Below, in pieces: positions 49,774 to 59,416 of a stretch of 64,000 bases of DNA. The DNA is from Kocuria sp. GTDB taxonomy: Bacteria; Actinomycetota; Actinomycetes; Actinomycetales; Micrococcaceae. The notes below the pieces were generated by a model, which worked only from the letters and a program-made list of their open reading frames with translations, searched no databases and was not told the DNA's origin. The translations under genes and the position numbers were made by a program. Position 1 is the first letter of the stretch. Each line of letters starts with the position of its first letter. Where the stretch lies: NCBI GenBank assembly GCA_030524035.1, contig JAUNHG010000001.1, positions 124,001 through 188,000 on the forward strand. Direction: 5' to 3'.

Positions 49774-51279
49774 ATGAGCGAGCGTCATATTGAACACTGG
49801 ATCAACGGGGCAGTATCCCGTGGGGCCGGTCAACGGACACAGGAGGTTTATAACCCTGCCACGGGTGAGGTCAGTGCCACGCTGCATCTGGGATCGCAGG
49901 AGGACCTAGAGGTTGTGGTTACCGCTGCCCGCACCGCCGCCGATGCCTGGGGGCAGGTCTCCATGGCCAAACGGATGTCGGTGCTTTTTGCTTTCCGTGA
50001 ACTAATTGCCGCCAATGTGGAGACCATTGCGGCGGCGGTGACCGCAGAGCACGGCAAAGTGTTACCGGATGCCGCCGGCGAGGTGGCGCGCGGCTTGGAG
50101 GTTGTGGAGTATGCGTGCAGCATGCCGCAGCTGCTTAAAGGCGAATTTTCGGATCAGGTATCGACCGGATTCGATGTGTTTTCGTTCCGGCAACCTCTGG
50201 GTGTGGTGGCCGGTATTACCCCGTTTAACTTCCCGGCCATGATTCCCCTGTGGATGAGTCCCATGGCCATTGCCACCGGTAACGCGTTCATCTTGAAGCC
50301 TTCCGAACGTGACCCGTCCGCGTCCATGTTGATTGCTGAGTACTGGAAGCAGGCTGGATTGCCTGATGGCGTATTTCAGGTGCTCCACGGCGATAAAGAG
50401 ATGGTGGATGGGCTGCTCACGCACCCCGTGGTGGATGGTGTTTCCTTTGTGGGCTCCACGCCGATTGCCAAGTATGTCCACGAAACCGCAACGGCACACG
50501 GAAAACGGGTCCAGGCTCTGGGTGGGGCTAAGAACCACGCTGTGGTGATGCCGGATGCGGATATGGACATGGTGGCGGATCATTTGTCAGCGGCAGCATA
50601 CGGGTCAGCCGGTGAACGTTGCATGGCGATTTCCGTGGCCGTTGCCGTCGGGGATGCCGCCGATGCTGTGGTGGACAGAGTGAAACAGCGCGCTGAAGCC
50701 ATCAAGGTGGGTAATGGTACGGATGCTTCCAGTGAGATGGGGCCCGTGATTACGGCCGCTGCCCAGGAACGCATTACTCGCATTGTGGGCGAAGCTGAAC
50801 AAGCGGGTGCCGCCGTGATCGTGGATGGTCGAGACCTGGTGGTGGATGGGCACGAAGGTGGGTACTTTGTGGGACCAACGCTGCTGGACCAGGTTAGCGT
50901 GGAGATGACTGCTTACCAACAAGAAATTTTTGGTCCGGTGCTTGTGGTGGTCCGAGTGGATAGCCTGGAGGCCGCTATTGAGTTGATCAACTCCAACCCA
51001 TTCGGTAATGGCACAGCCATTTTCACGGGTTCGGGTCACACAGCACGTACTTTTCAGCGGCAGGTGACCGTGGGCATGATCGGGGTGAATGTTCCGGTTC
51101 CGGTTCCTGTGGCCTGGCATTCCTTTGGTGGGTGGAAGGATTCGCTCTTTGGTGAGCACCACATGTATGGGCCGGACGGTGTGCGCTTCTATACCCGGGG
51201 CAAGGTGGTGACGCAGCGCTGGCCGGAAGCCAATGACCTCTCCGGTGCGTCGATGAATTTCCCCTCCACCCAAGACTGA
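49774..51279 (+). CDS. iolA: methylmalonate/malonate-semialdehyde dehydrogenase (CoA-acylating)
   Basis: About 501 residues of the MmsA/IolA branch of aldehyde dehydrogenases. It oxidises malonic semialdehyde to acetyl-CoA and CO2. Motifs: HWINGAVSRG, the NAD site FNFPAMIPLWM and KPSERDPSASM, FVGSTPIAKYVHE, GGAKNHAVVMPDAD, and the nucleophile Cys in SAGERCMAISVAVAVG (about 287). Such enzymes need no Glu base, as here. ATG 49774 follows AGGAAGGA by 10 bases. It is the last gene of operon 1, with a strong terminator after it. Confidence 0.93.
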   Translation: MSERHIEHWINGAVSRGAGQRTQEVYNPATGEVSATLHLGSQEDLEVVVTAARTAADAWGQVSMAKRMSVLFAFRELIAANVETIAAAVTAEHGKVLPDAAGEVARGLEVVEYACSMPQLLKGEFSDQVSTGFDVFSFRQPLGVVAGITPFNFPAMIPLWMSPMAIATGNAFILKPSERDPSASMLIAEYWKQAGLPDGVFQVLHGDKEMVDGLLTHPVVDGVSFVGSTPIAKYVHETATAHGKRVQALGGAKNHAVVMPDADMDMVADHLSAAAYGSAGERCMAISVAVAVGDAADAVVDRVKQRAEAIKVGNGTDASSEMGPVITAAAQERITRIVGEAEQAGAAVIVDGRDLVVDGHEGGYFVGPTLLDQVSVEMTAYQQEIFGPVLVVVRVDSLEAAIELINSNPFGNGTAIFTGSGHTARTFQRQVTVGMIGVNVPVPVPVAWHSFGGWKDSLFGEHHMYGPDGVRFYTRGKVVTQRWPEANDLSGASMNFPSTQD

Positions 51280-51302
51280 CTGTTGGTGGCAGCGGGGATG
51301 TG

Positions 51303-51332
51303 ATGCCCCAGACCCGGTGTGGTCTGGGGCAT
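51303..51332 (+). terminator. 12-bp perfect hairpin ending inositol operon 1
   Basis: ATGCCCCAGACC (51303-51314) pairs exactly with 51321-51332, loop CGGTGT, 23 bases after the iolA stop and followed by an AT-rich stretch with T-runs. It separates operon 1 from iolG. Confidence 0.85.
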
Positions 51333-51355
51333 GTCACAAATATTTTATTAGTCAG

Positions 51356-51369
51356 TATGTCTGGACAAA
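51356..51369. promoter_or_regulatory. IolR-type operator before iolG
   Basis: TATGTCTGGACAAA (51356-51369) has the TGTC-NN-GACA arrangement found before iolE and iolR; it deviates from KGWCHTRACA at one position and matches the iolR-proximal palindrome at 11 of 14 positions. It lies 83 bases before GTG 51439, in the right place to control operon 2. Confidence 0.55.
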
Positions 51370-51438
51370 TTGTGATAGGGGCTCATACTGTGTGCTCTGT
51401 CACAAGGATGTGCCATCGTGAGAACTGGAGATATTTCC

Positions 51439-52461
51439 GTGCCTTCCAACCCCACAGCACCATTGCGTATTGCCGTGGTCGGCGCAGGTCGTATGGGTGC
51501 AGATCACATTGACCGCTTACACACCGTGATACGACGGGCGCAGATCGCCGCCGTCGTTGACGTGGACGAAGCCCGAGCACAATCCGCGGTTGAACAGCTT
51601 GACGGTGCTGTCGCCTGCACCACCATGGAAGCCGCCCTGGAACTTGACGTGGACGCTGTGATCTTGGCAACCCCGGGTTTCCTTCACGAAGATGCCCTAT
51701 TGCCATTGATTAAACGTGGCATTCCGGTGCTGTGTGAAAAGCCGCTGACCCCGGATCCTGAATCAGCGTTGCGGGTGGTCCAGGCGGAGGCTGCCGGTGG
51801 ACGCCGCCTGATTCAGGTGGGGTTCATGCGCCGGTACGACGTCGGCTACCGCGCCCTACGGGATTTGATTGTTAACGGTCAACAGGGTCAGTTGTTGTTG
51901 TTACACCATCAACACCGCAATGCGGACGTGCCCCCGGGGTTCACCAACGAAATGATGATTCACGATTCCGTGGTGCACGAATTCGACGCCGTCCGATTTC
52001 TGACCGGGGAGGAAATCGTCTCCGTTCAGGTGCGGGCTGGCCGCCGATCTTCGCTATCCGCAGACGGCTTGAACGATCCCCAGATCGTGGTGATCGAAAC
52101 CGCCTCCGGCATCCTGGCCACGGTGGAAATCTTTGTATGCGCCCAAGTGGGTTACCAGGTAAACACACAAGCCTCCTTTGAGCGCGGTGTTGCTTCCATT
52201 TCTGGGGCATCCCCATTGGAACTCACCACGGACCAGCGCACCGGCACAGCTATTGACGCCGGATTTGAAACCCGCTTCCAGGATGCCTATGACCGGGAAG
52301 TCCAGGAATGGGTGGATTCGGTGCTCGCTGGTGAACCTACGGGTCCCACGGCGTGGGACGGCTACGCCACCGCAGCCTGCTGTGCTGCCGGTTTGGCATC
52401 CCAGAAAAACGGGCAGATTGTGCCCGTGGAGCTGGCTGAACGTCCGGAGCTTTATCGCTGA
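51439..52461 (+). CDS. iolG: myo-inositol 2-dehydrogenase
   Basis: About 340 residues, Gfo/Idh/MocA fold. The Rossmann motif VVGAGRMGADHIDRL, PVLCEKPLTPDPES (substrate-binding Lys of EKP) and MIHDSVVHEFDAVRFLTGEE (catalytic His/Asp pair) agree with IolG-type inositol dehydrogenases; RRYDVGYRALRDLI is also characteristic. It oxidises myo-inositol at C2 with NAD+. GTG 51439 has GGAG 8 bases upstream; GTG 51418 is possible. First gene of operon 2, 45 bases ahead of iolH. Confidence 0.87.
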   Translation: MPSNPTAPLRIAVVGAGRMGADHIDRLHTVIRRAQIAAVVDVDEARAQSAVEQLDGAVACTTMEAALELDVDAVILATPGFLHEDALLPLIKRGIPVLCEKPLTPDPESALRVVQAEAAGGRRLIQVGFMRRYDVGYRALRDLIVNGQQGQLLLLHHQHRNADVPPGFTNEMMIHDSVVHEFDAVRFLTGEEIVSVQVRAGRRSSLSADGLNDPQIVVIETASGILATVEIFVCAQVGYQVNTQASFERGVASISGASPLELTTDQRTGTAIDAGFETRFQDAYDREVQEWVDSVLAGEPTGPTAWDGYATAACCAAGLASQKNGQIVPVELAERPELYR

Positions 52462-52505
52462 CTCGTCAGCTTCCCTGACTGAATACTTGATGGAGAGGAG
52501 CCATC

Positions 52506-53387
52506 GTGAAAATTGCGTTGGACCCCACACCGTTCCATGGAACGCACTCGTTATTGGAGTTTCCACGGGTGGCTGCGGACCTTGGTTTCGAATGGTTGCA
52601 ACTAACCCCACACCCGGATTTCATTCCGTTCTTCAACCACCCCAAGGCTGATGATGCCCTGGTGGCGCAGCTCAAGGCTGAGTGCGACGCTGCAGGTGTG
52701 GGCATTGCCTACGTGTTGCCCGTGCTGCGCTGGTCTTCCCCGGACCCTGATGCTCGTGAAGCTGCTGTGCGTTACTGGAAGCGTGCCATCCAAATCACGG
52801 TAGATCTGGGGGTGAACCAGATGAACACGGAATTTTCGGGCCGTCCTGAATTAGCCGAAGAGTCTGAACGGGCTTTTTACCGTTCCATGGAAGAACTGGT
52901 ACCGATTATCGAATCGGAAGGCATCAACGTGGCCATTGACCCCCACCCGGATGACTTTGTGGAAGAAGGACTGGCAGGGTGGCGTTTAATCCGTGGTGTG
53001 AACTCACCCAACCTGAGCTTTGTGTATGTAGCTCCACATACCTTCCACCTCAAAGACCCCATGCCGCAGATCCTGGATGAAGTGGGGGATCGGCTGCGGG
53101 TGGTGCATGTGGCCGACACCATGGACCATCGCCGGTCCAACGGGCTGCGGTACATCACCAACCCGCCCGGCACACCTGCCCGGGTGCACCAGCACTTAAA
53201 GATCGGTGATGGGGACATTGACTGGGATGTGTTCTTTGGAGAACTCCAGCGCAACGGTTTTTATGACCGCGACGAAACCGTGATGGTCACCAGCGTATTC
53301 GGGGAAAACGAACATGCCGATGAGGTGTCGCGCTATCAGCTTGAGCAGATGAAACTGCGCGTGAATAGGACAAAGGAGTCATCATGA
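52506..53387 (+). CDS. iolH: IolH-like sugar-phosphate isomerase/epimerase family protein
   Basis: A 293-residue TIM barrel. KIALDPTPFHGTHSLLEFPR, FEWLQLTPHPDFIPFFNHPK, INVAIDPHPDDFVEEG and LRVVHVADTMDHRRSNGLRY follow the pattern of IolH proteins in iol operons, and the His/Asp/Glu residues form a plausible metal site. The exact reaction of IolH is not settled; a role in isomerising inosose intermediates is assumed. GTG 52506 lies after GAGAGGAG. It overlaps iolT by 4 bases. Confidence 0.83.
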   Translation: MKIALDPTPFHGTHSLLEFPRVAADLGFEWLQLTPHPDFIPFFNHPKADDALVAQLKAECDAAGVGIAYVLPVLRWSSPDPDAREAAVRYWKRAIQITVDLGVNQMNTEFSGRPELAEESERAFYRSMEELVPIIESEGINVAIDPHPDDFVEEGLAGWRLIRGVNSPNLSFVYVAPHTFHLKDPMPQILDEVGDRLRVVHVADTMDHRRSNGLRYITNPPGTPARVHQHLKIGDGDIDWDVFFGELQRNGFYDRDETVMVTSVFGENEHADEVSRYQLEQMKLRVNRTKESS

Positions 53388-54832
53388 GCGCCTCGACAGA
53401 AAACACCACCAAAGTTCCCTTACCACCTCTGACGAAAGGCCCCCACAGTCAACGTCTTGGCACGGTGGCGTTAATTGCCACCCTGGGTGGCCTGCTGTTC
53501 GGGTACGACACCGGCGTGATTAACGGTGCTTTGCTACCGATGTCGGAAGAACTTGGTCTGGACGCCAGTACGGAAGGTTTGGTTACTAGTACCTTGTTGG
53601 TGGGTGCTGCCATTGGTGCGGCGTCCATGGGGCGTTTATCTGACGGTTGGGGACGGCGGAAAACCATCCTCCTGCTGGCCATTATGTTTTTCGTCGGTGC
53701 CTTGATGTGCGCCCTGGCCCCCGGGCTATCTGTTTTAGTGGCAGGCCGTGTTTTGCTGGGGTTGGCCGTGGGCGGTGCCTCCACCGTGGTGCCTGTTTTC
53801 CTCGCGGAGTTGGCTCCTTACGAAATCCGTGGCTCGTTGTCCGGGCGTAACGAACTGATGATTGTGGTGGGTCAGTTGGCCGCTTTTGTGGTCAATGCGA
53901 TCATCGGCTACCTGTTTAAGGACCTGGACGGTGTATGGCGCATCATGCTTACTATTGCCGCTTTGCCTGCGATCTTCCTGTTTATCGGCATGTTGCGGGT
54001 GCCCGAATCGCCACGTTGGTTGATGGCCAAGGGCCGTTACGACGAAGCCCTGGAGATCTTGAAAACCATCCGCCCGGAAGACCGCGCCGAGGCCGAAGTG
54101 GCGGAAATCCGGTTGTTGATCCAGGAAGAAGACAAAGCCAAATCCACCGGTATTTCCAGTATTCTGCGCAACAAGTGGCTGTTCCGAATTCTGTTGGTGG
54201 GTATCGCGTTGGCCGTATTCCAGCAGCTCACCGGTATTAACTCGATCATGTACTACGGCCAAATTGTATTGATCGATTCTGGGTTTGAAAGACAAGCTGC
54301 CCTAATCGCAAATATTGCTCCCGGCGTGATTGCCGTGATTGGTGCCTTCATTGCTTTGTGGATGATGGAGCGGGTCAACCGCCGCACCACAGTGATCACC
54401 GGTTACGTTCTGACAGCTACGTGCCACTTCTTGATCGGCATTGCATCCATGACGATCCCGGAGGACTCCGCGATTCGCCCGTACGTGATTTTGACGCTGG
54501 TGGTGGCGTTTGTGGGATCCATGCAGACGTTCCTGAACGTGGCCACCTGGGTGATCCTCAGTGAAATGTTCCCGCTGCATATGCGTGCCGTTGGTATGGG
54601 GGTCTCCGTGTTTTGCCTGTGGATCGCGAATGCCACGTTGGCTGCCGTGTTCCCGTCCTTGATTGAAAGCGTTGGCATGACCGGGTCGTTCTTCGGTTTC
54701 GGAGTGATCAACGTGATAGCGGTGATCGTCATGTGGTTCTCGCTTCCGGAAACCCGGGGCATTTCCCTGGAGAAAGTGGAAGAGGACGTCACCACGGGCG
54801 CGATCTTCCAGATCCACGGGAAGAACAAATAA
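53384..54832 (+). CDS. iolT: myo-inositol transporter, MFS sugar porter family
   Basis: A 482-residue 12-helix permease of the sugar porter group. Signature pieces: LLFGYDTGVINGAL (helix 1), SMGRLSDGWGRRKT (RxGRR loop), VPVFLAELAPYEIRGSL, PESPRWLMAKGRYDEAL (PESPR motif), FQQLTGINSIMYYGQ (QQxxGIN in helix 7) and FSLPETRGISLEKVEED (PETKG-like). It imports inositol with protons. The place in the iol operon, between iolH and an inositol dehydrogenase-like gene, supports the substrate; glucose uptake by IolT is known in relatives. Confidence 0.92.
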   Translation: MSASTENTTKVPLPPLTKGPHSQRLGTVALIATLGGLLFGYDTGVINGALLPMSEELGLDASTEGLVTSTLLVGAAIGAASMGRLSDGWGRRKTILLLAIMFFVGALMCALAPGLSVLVAGRVLLGLAVGGASTVVPVFLAELAPYEIRGSLSGRNELMIVVGQLAAFVVNAIIGYLFKDLDGVWRIMLTIAALPAIFLFIGMLRVPESPRWLMAKGRYDEALEILKTIRPEDRAEAEVAEIRLLIQEEDKAKSTGISSILRNKWLFRILLVGIALAVFQQLTGINSIMYYGQIVLIDSGFERQAALIANIAPGVIAVIGAFIALWMMERVNRRTTVITGYVLTATCHFLIGIASMTIPEDSAIRPYVILTLVVAFVGSMQTFLNVATWVILSEMFPLHMRAVGMGVSVFCLWIANATLAAVFPSLIESVGMTGSFFGFGVINVIAVIVMWFSLPETRGISLEKVEEDVTTGAIFQIHGKNK

Positions 54833-54862
54833 TCCCGGATCACCGTGCAAAGGAGCACTGTT

Positions 54863-56071
54863 ATGCAACAACAGTTTGAAGCTGCCCGCACCCTGGGTGT
54901 TGCCGTGATCGGTGCCGGTATGGCCGGTGCCGCTCACGCGGCGGCATGGCGAGCGGCCACCACCACACGGTCCCCCTTCCCCGTTCCGGTGAAGCTGGTA
55001 GCCATCGCAGATATTGCGGAACCACTGGCCCAGCAAACCGCTGGACGGTACGGATACGACCGCGTGGAAACGGACTGGCGGACCCTTAAGGACGCCGACG
55101 ACGTTCACATAGTGTCAGTGGTGGTGGCCAATCACCTGCACCGCCAGATTGTGGAAGAACTGGTGGCAGCCGGCAAGCACGTGCTGTGTGAAAAACCGCT
55201 CAGTGACACCCTGGAAGATGCTCAGGCCATGGCCGATGTGGCCAAGCAGGCTGACACCGTGGTGCGGATTGGTTTCACCTTCCGCAGGGCACCTGGCTTG
55301 GCTGCGCTGCGGGACCTGATACACGATGGCACACTGGGTCCCGTCGTACACCTGTACGGCCGCTATTTAGCGGATTACGCCTGTTCCCCCACCGCACCCG
55401 TGACGTGGCGGTTCCGTGGGGCTCCCGGAACGGGAGCGTTAGCCGACGTCGGCAGTCATCTGCTCTACGCTGCCGAATTCCTGGCAGGGCCCACCCGGGC
55501 GGTGTCAGGAGCGCGATTCCGCACAGTGATCACCCAACGTCCGCTTCCCCTGGGGTCCACAGTGGGCCACGGGAGGGTGGAGGTTTCGGATAAAATCGAG
55601 ACGGTAACTAACGACGACTGGGCCGGATGGACCGCCAGCTTTGACCACGCCGAGGGTGTTTTTGAAGCCTCCCGGGTTTCTGCCGGTCACCCCAACGGTC
55701 TGCGTCTGGAAGTCACGTGCGAACGCGGGGCGGCGATCTGGGATCAAGAACGGCCCGGTGAAATCCAGCTCATGGTCCGTGAGCCCGACGGAGAAACCGA
55801 ACACCGCAACGGATTCCGGACGGTTATTCTGGGACCGGACCACCCCTACGTGGGGGAAGGTTTTCCTATGTCAGCACCGGGAATTGGATGTGGTCAGAAC
55901 GACGGTTTTGTGTTCCAAGCCCGTGCTTTCCTGGAAGAAGTTGTGGGCCTGGCGGAGCAAGATTCCTGGCCACGGAACGCAACATTCGATGAGGGTGTAC
56001 ACAATATGCGACTGATTGCGGCCATTGCGGAGTCTGCGGCGCAGAAAGGCACCGAGGTTACGATCAACTGA
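54863..56071 (+). CDS. Gfo/Idh/MocA oxidoreductase, probable inositol-isomer dehydrogenase
   Basis: About 402 residues. Rossmann motif VIGAGMAGAAHAAAWRAA, HVLCEKPLSDTLEDAQ with the EKP Lys, and the His region ADVGSHLLYAAEFLAGP typical of the approximately 400-residue actinobacterial branch. Substrate probably another inositol (scyllo- or chiro-) or related cyclitol, judging only from the neighbours. ATG 54863 with AAAGGAG 7 bases before; a GTG at 54845 overlaps the ribosome-binding site region. Its stop overlaps the next ATG (TGATG). Confidence 0.85.
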   Translation: MQQQFEAARTLGVAVIGAGMAGAAHAAAWRAATTTRSPFPVPVKLVAIADIAEPLAQQTAGRYGYDRVETDWRTLKDADDVHIVSVVVANHLHRQIVEELVAAGKHVLCEKPLSDTLEDAQAMADVAKQADTVVRIGFTFRRAPGLAALRDLIHDGTLGPVVHLYGRYLADYACSPTAPVTWRFRGAPGTGALADVGSHLLYAAEFLAGPTRAVSGARFRTVITQRPLPLGSTVGHGRVEVSDKIETVTNDDWAGWTASFDHAEGVFEASRVSAGHPNGLRLEVTCERGAAIWDQERPGEIQLMVREPDGETEHRNGFRTVILGPDHPYVGEGFPMSAPGIGCGQNDGFVFQARAFLEEVVGLAEQDSWPRNATFDEGVHNMRLIAAIAESAAQKGTEVTIN

Positions 56072-57345
56072 TGACCACACACCGTAACCCGGCACTTCCG
56101 TTCGTCTCGGTAGTAATCCTGGTTGCGGCCATTACTCTGAGGCCTGGTGCAACCTCGGTAGGTCCCGTGCTCGCCGAGATCAGCACCGGGCTTGACCTGT
56201 CCGGGGCCACCGCAGGGTTGTTGACCGCCCTCCCGGGGTTTATGTTCGCTGCTGCTGGATTCCTGGCTGTTCCGATGTCACGCAAGCTAGGTATCGGGGT
56301 GTCAATTGGGGTCGGGCTGGCTTTGGTGATTGTGGCGCTGTTCCTGCGGCCCTTCACCACGTCAGTTCTGGTGTTTGTTCTGCTCAGTGCGCTTTCCTTG
56401 GGGGGTATGGCTCTCAGCAACGTGCTGATTCCTGCAGTGATCCAAATATTTGGGCGACAACGCCCCGGTTTGCTGTCGGCCTTTTACGCAACGGGTCTGG
56501 CCGTAGGTGGCGCAGCTCCACCTTTGCTGGCGGGTGCCATGCTCGCCCTGGTTGGCGGATGGCGGGAATATCTGGCGTCTTGGGCTTGGTTGGCTGTAGT
56601 TGCCTTGGGATTCTGGGTGGTGTTGCTGGTCAGCCAATGGCAGCGTCTTAGCCTGCAGGGTATGCGTGCCGCAGCACAACGGGGCGACGTCGTCCATCCC
56701 GCAACTGGACCCCTGCCCGTGGTGCACGGGCCTGAAGCACCCCCGGTGGATTCCGCCGGGCGGCGTGTGTGGCATTCGCCCACTGTGCGCGCATTGATGG
56801 TGTTCTTTGGTGTGCAGTCCACTAATGCCTATATTCAGTTCGGTTGGCTAGCGCAGATATACCGGGACGGTGGGTTATCCCTGGGGATGGCTTCCGCGAT
56901 GGTTGGTGTGATCGCGGCGCTTGGCATACCCGGGGGGTTTTTCATGCCCCTGCTTGTGGGGCGGACTAAGCATCTGACTCGATGGATTACCGGTATGGGT
57001 GTGTGCATGGTGGTGGGGTACGCAGGACTGTTGGTTGCGCCGTCGTCGCTGCCGGTGGTGTGGGCGTTCCTGCTGGGGCTGGGGTCGTTAGCGTTCCCCA
57101 CTGCGTTGGCGTTAGTCACCGAACGTACACGACACCCGCTCGTCACGGCACGGGTGTCTGGTTTTGTGCAGCCTGCGGGTTATGTGATCGCAGGTGTCGG
57201 GCCGTTGTTGATCGGTATCATTCATGATTGGGCCGACAGCTGGACAATTCCCTTGGCTTTGCTCCTGCTGTCTTCCGTCCCCTTGGTGATTGCTGGCTGC
57301 CGTGCCGCTTGTGGGGGATGTATTGACGACGAACTACGCGCTTAA
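56071..57345 (+). CDS. MFS transporter, CynX/NimT-like
   Basis: A 424-residue 12-helix carrier. VVILVAAITLRPGATSVGPVLAEI at helix 1, GLDLSGATAGLLTALPGFMFAA and SNVLIPAVIQIFGRQRPGLL match the cyanate/nitroimidazole transporter-like group, whose real substrates are mostly unknown. Translation is coupled to the dehydrogenase before it (TGATG), which suggests a substrate or product of that enzyme. It converges with the minus-strand isomerase gene 26 bases on. Confidence 0.83.
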   Translation: MTTHRNPALPFVSVVILVAAITLRPGATSVGPVLAEISTGLDLSGATAGLLTALPGFMFAAAGFLAVPMSRKLGIGVSIGVGLALVIVALFLRPFTTSVLVFVLLSALSLGGMALSNVLIPAVIQIFGRQRPGLLSAFYATGLAVGGAAPPLLAGAMLALVGGWREYLASWAWLAVVALGFWVVLLVSQWQRLSLQGMRAAAQRGDVVHPATGPLPVVHGPEAPPVDSAGRRVWHSPTVRALMVFFGVQSTNAYIQFGWLAQIYRDGGLSLGMASAMVGVIAALGIPGGFFMPLLVGRTKHLTRWITGMGVCMVVGYAGLLVAPSSLPVVWAFLLGLGSLAFPTALALVTERTRHPLVTARVSGFVQPAGYVIAGVGPLLIGIIHDWADSWTIPLALLLLSSVPLVIAGCRAACGGCIDDELRA

Positions 57346-57371
57346 CGACCCCCCGAACTAGCAGTGTGGTT

Positions 57372-58373
57372 TTAGGAACGCACCCCCGCGATGGTGGCGG
57401 CCTCTATCAACACTTCGGCGGCTTCCTGTACCCCCTCAAGGGGGCCCAATGAGGTGTCTTCGTGTTCAATATGCAGTGCCATATTTGGGTCCACTTTGTG
57501 CAAAGCGGCGATGAACTCTGCCCAGTACGCGGTGTCATGCCCACGCCCCAGAGCCACAAAATCCCAGGCGGAATCTTGGGGCCACTCGTTCACAAACTCT
57601 GCCCCGCCCAAGTTCACGCGGTTTTCATCCGGGGCCAGCCGGCGGAAGCTGTTGTCCAGCACACCGCACCACGCGGCCTCCGGGTTAATGCGAACGTCTT
57701 TGGCTGCCGCGTGCACCACGTGTTTGCCGAGGCGGCGTACCACCTGAATGGGGTCCATCTGTTGCCAGAACAGGTGGCTGGCATCCAATTCCACCCCAAG
57801 GTTGGTGGCCCCCGTCCGTTCCACCAGTTCCAGGAACGTCGGCGGGTTAAACACCACGTTCTGCGGGTGTAATTCCAACGCAACGGTCACGCCATGTTCA
57901 CCGGCGAGCTGGTCAATCTCCCGCCAAAACGGCACGGCTACCTCCCACTGGCGTTCAATCACATCCAGGTGCCCTGATGACCATGCGTTGACCACCCACG
58001 GGGCCACTGTGCCGCCGTTTTCTCCAGCAGGTAGCCCGGACATGGTGACGACGCGTGTCTGTCCCAATGCTCCGGCCACCCGAATGGTGCGGCGTAAGTC
58101 ATTGGCGTGCACCGGGCCAAAAGTGGGGTCCGGGTGCAGAGGGTTTCCGTTGCAATTGAGCCCTTGCAGGCTCACCCCCGTCCCTTCAAAGGTCTCCAGG
58201 AATGCCTGCGCGGCGGAAGGGTCGGTGTCAATCTGTTCCACTGGAACATGAACCGGGGGCAGGAAACCGCCTGCATTGAGTTCAACGGCATCCAAACCCA
58301 GATCAGCAACAATTTTCAAGGTCTCGGCCAGGGAACGGTCATGAAGGGGAGCGGTATATAAACCAAGATGCAT
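57372..58373 (-). CDS. sugar-phosphate isomerase/epimerase family protein
   Basis: A 333-residue TIM barrel of the AP-endonuclease-2 family: LGLYTAPLHDRSLAETLK, LGLDAVELNAGGFLPP, VALELHPQNVVFNPPTF (metal Glu/His), LGVELDASHLFWQQMDP (metal Asp/His) and VVHAAAKDVRINPEAA. This branch often accompanies Gfo/Idh dehydrogenases and acts on keto-sugars or inososes. ATG 58373 has AGGAGG 6 bases upstream. Last gene of the iolR operon, 14 bases after the dehydrogenase. Confidence 0.83.
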   Translation of the reverse strand: MHLGLYTAPLHDRSLAETLKIVADLGLDAVELNAGGFLPPVHVPVEQIDTDPSAAQAFLETFEGTGVSLQGLNCNGNPLHPDPTFGPVHANDLRRTIRVAGALGQTRVVTMSGLPAGENGGTVAPWVVNAWSSGHLDVIERQWEVAVPFWREIDQLAGEHGVTVALELHPQNVVFNPPTFLELVERTGATNLGVELDASHLFWQQMDPIQVVRRLGKHVVHAAAKDVRINPEAAWCGVLDNSFRRLAPDENRVNLGGAEFVNEWPQDSAWDFVALGRGHDTAYWAEFIAALHKVDPNMALHIEHEDTSLGPLEGVQEAAEVLIEAATIAGVRS

Positions 58374-58387
58374 CAGTATCCTCCTTG

Positions 58388-59413
58388 TCAGCTCACGTTC
58401 ACACGGACGGGTGCGCCGGTTATGAGGGATTGTTGGGCGGCATCCGCCACGCGGGACGCCGCCACGGAATCATGTGGGGTGCACGGTGACTCACACTCCC
58501 CGTGCACCATCTGCACAAATACCCGCATTTCTGCCACGTAGGCCTCCGCAAAACGTTCGTGGAATGTTAACCATGGTGTGCCTGTGGGGAAGGTTGTGCC
58601 GTATTCGGCGGAACGCCCCGCGTAGTGGTCATCCAAACCAACCTGCACGGTTCCGGCGGACCCCTGCAGTTCCAGGCGGACGTCATGGCCCGCCCCGTTG
58701 TACCGGGTAGCAGAAACCGTGCCCACCAGGCCGTCGTCGAAAGTCACCAAAGCCACGGCAGTATCAACATCACCCACTCGGCCGATGTCTGGGTCGCCGT
58801 TATTGGAGCCTTGGGCGTAAACCTCCACGATTTCGCGGCCTGTAATCCACCGCAGAGTGTCAAAGTCGTGCACGGAACAGTCACGGAACAACCCGCCGGA
58901 AGTCGCCAAAAACGACACCGGGGGCGGTTTTTGATCAGCGGTGATGGCGCGCACGGTGTGTAACCATCCCAGTTCCCCAGCCTGGTATGCCCGTTTGGCT
59001 TCCAGGTGCCCGGGGTCCATACGCCGTTGGTGACCAATGTGTACGGGCACCCCGGTGCGATCCGCCGCCTCCAGGACCGGAAGGGCATCCGCCACGCTGC
59101 CCGCCACTGGTTTTTCACAGAACACTGGAATCTCGGCCCCCAGAGCACGCAGCGTTAACGGGGTATGGTGTTCGGTGCCCACCGCAATGAGGACGCCGTC
59201 CAAGGGTTCCGCGAAAAGATGATCCACACTATCCACGACGCGAACCCCCAAAGTGTTCGCCAATTCTTGGGCGCGGTCCACGGCAGCATCCGCCAGCACA
59301 ATGTCTAGATCCTGCGCTGGGTAGTGTGAATAGCCATCACGAACCTTCACCAGGTTAGTGGCATGCATGGCACCGACCCTGCCTACCCCAATGACCCCCA
59401 CTGTGGTGGTCAT
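58388..59413 (-). CDS. inositol dehydrogenase-like Gfo/Idh/MocA oxidoreductase
   Basis: A 341-residue dehydrogenase: VGVIGVGRVGAMHATNLV (NAD site), PVFCEKPVAGSVADAL, HQRRMDPGHLEAKRAY and RDCSVHDFDTLRWITGRE (catalytic His region), close in pattern to IolG/IdhA. It is the third such gene in the region and probably handles a second inositol isomer, or oxidises a product of the neighbouring isomerase. It is 3 bases downstream of iolB, in the operon headed by iolR. Confidence 0.85.
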   Translation of the reverse strand: MTTTVGVIGVGRVGAMHATNLVKVRDGYSHYPAQDLDIVLADAAVDRAQELANTLGVRVVDSVDHLFAEPLDGVLIAVGTEHHTPLTLRALGAEIPVFCEKPVAGSVADALPVLEAADRTGVPVHIGHQRRMDPGHLEAKRAYQAGELGWLHTVRAITADQKPPPVSFLATSGGLFRDCSVHDFDTLRWITGREIVEVYAQGSNNGDPDIGRVGDVDTAVALVTFDDGLVGTVSATRYNGAGHDVRLELQGSAGTVQVGLDDHYAGRSAEYGTTFPTGTPWLTFHERFAEAYVAEMRVFVQMVHGECESPCTPHDSVAASRVADAAQQSLITGAPVRVNVS

Positions 59414-59416
59414 GGT

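Noticed and set aside
53735-54295. Minus-strand frames over iolT (53735-54295 and 54302-55108)
   Set aside because: Gln/His/Arg-rich antisense products of a membrane protein gene; no initiation signals.
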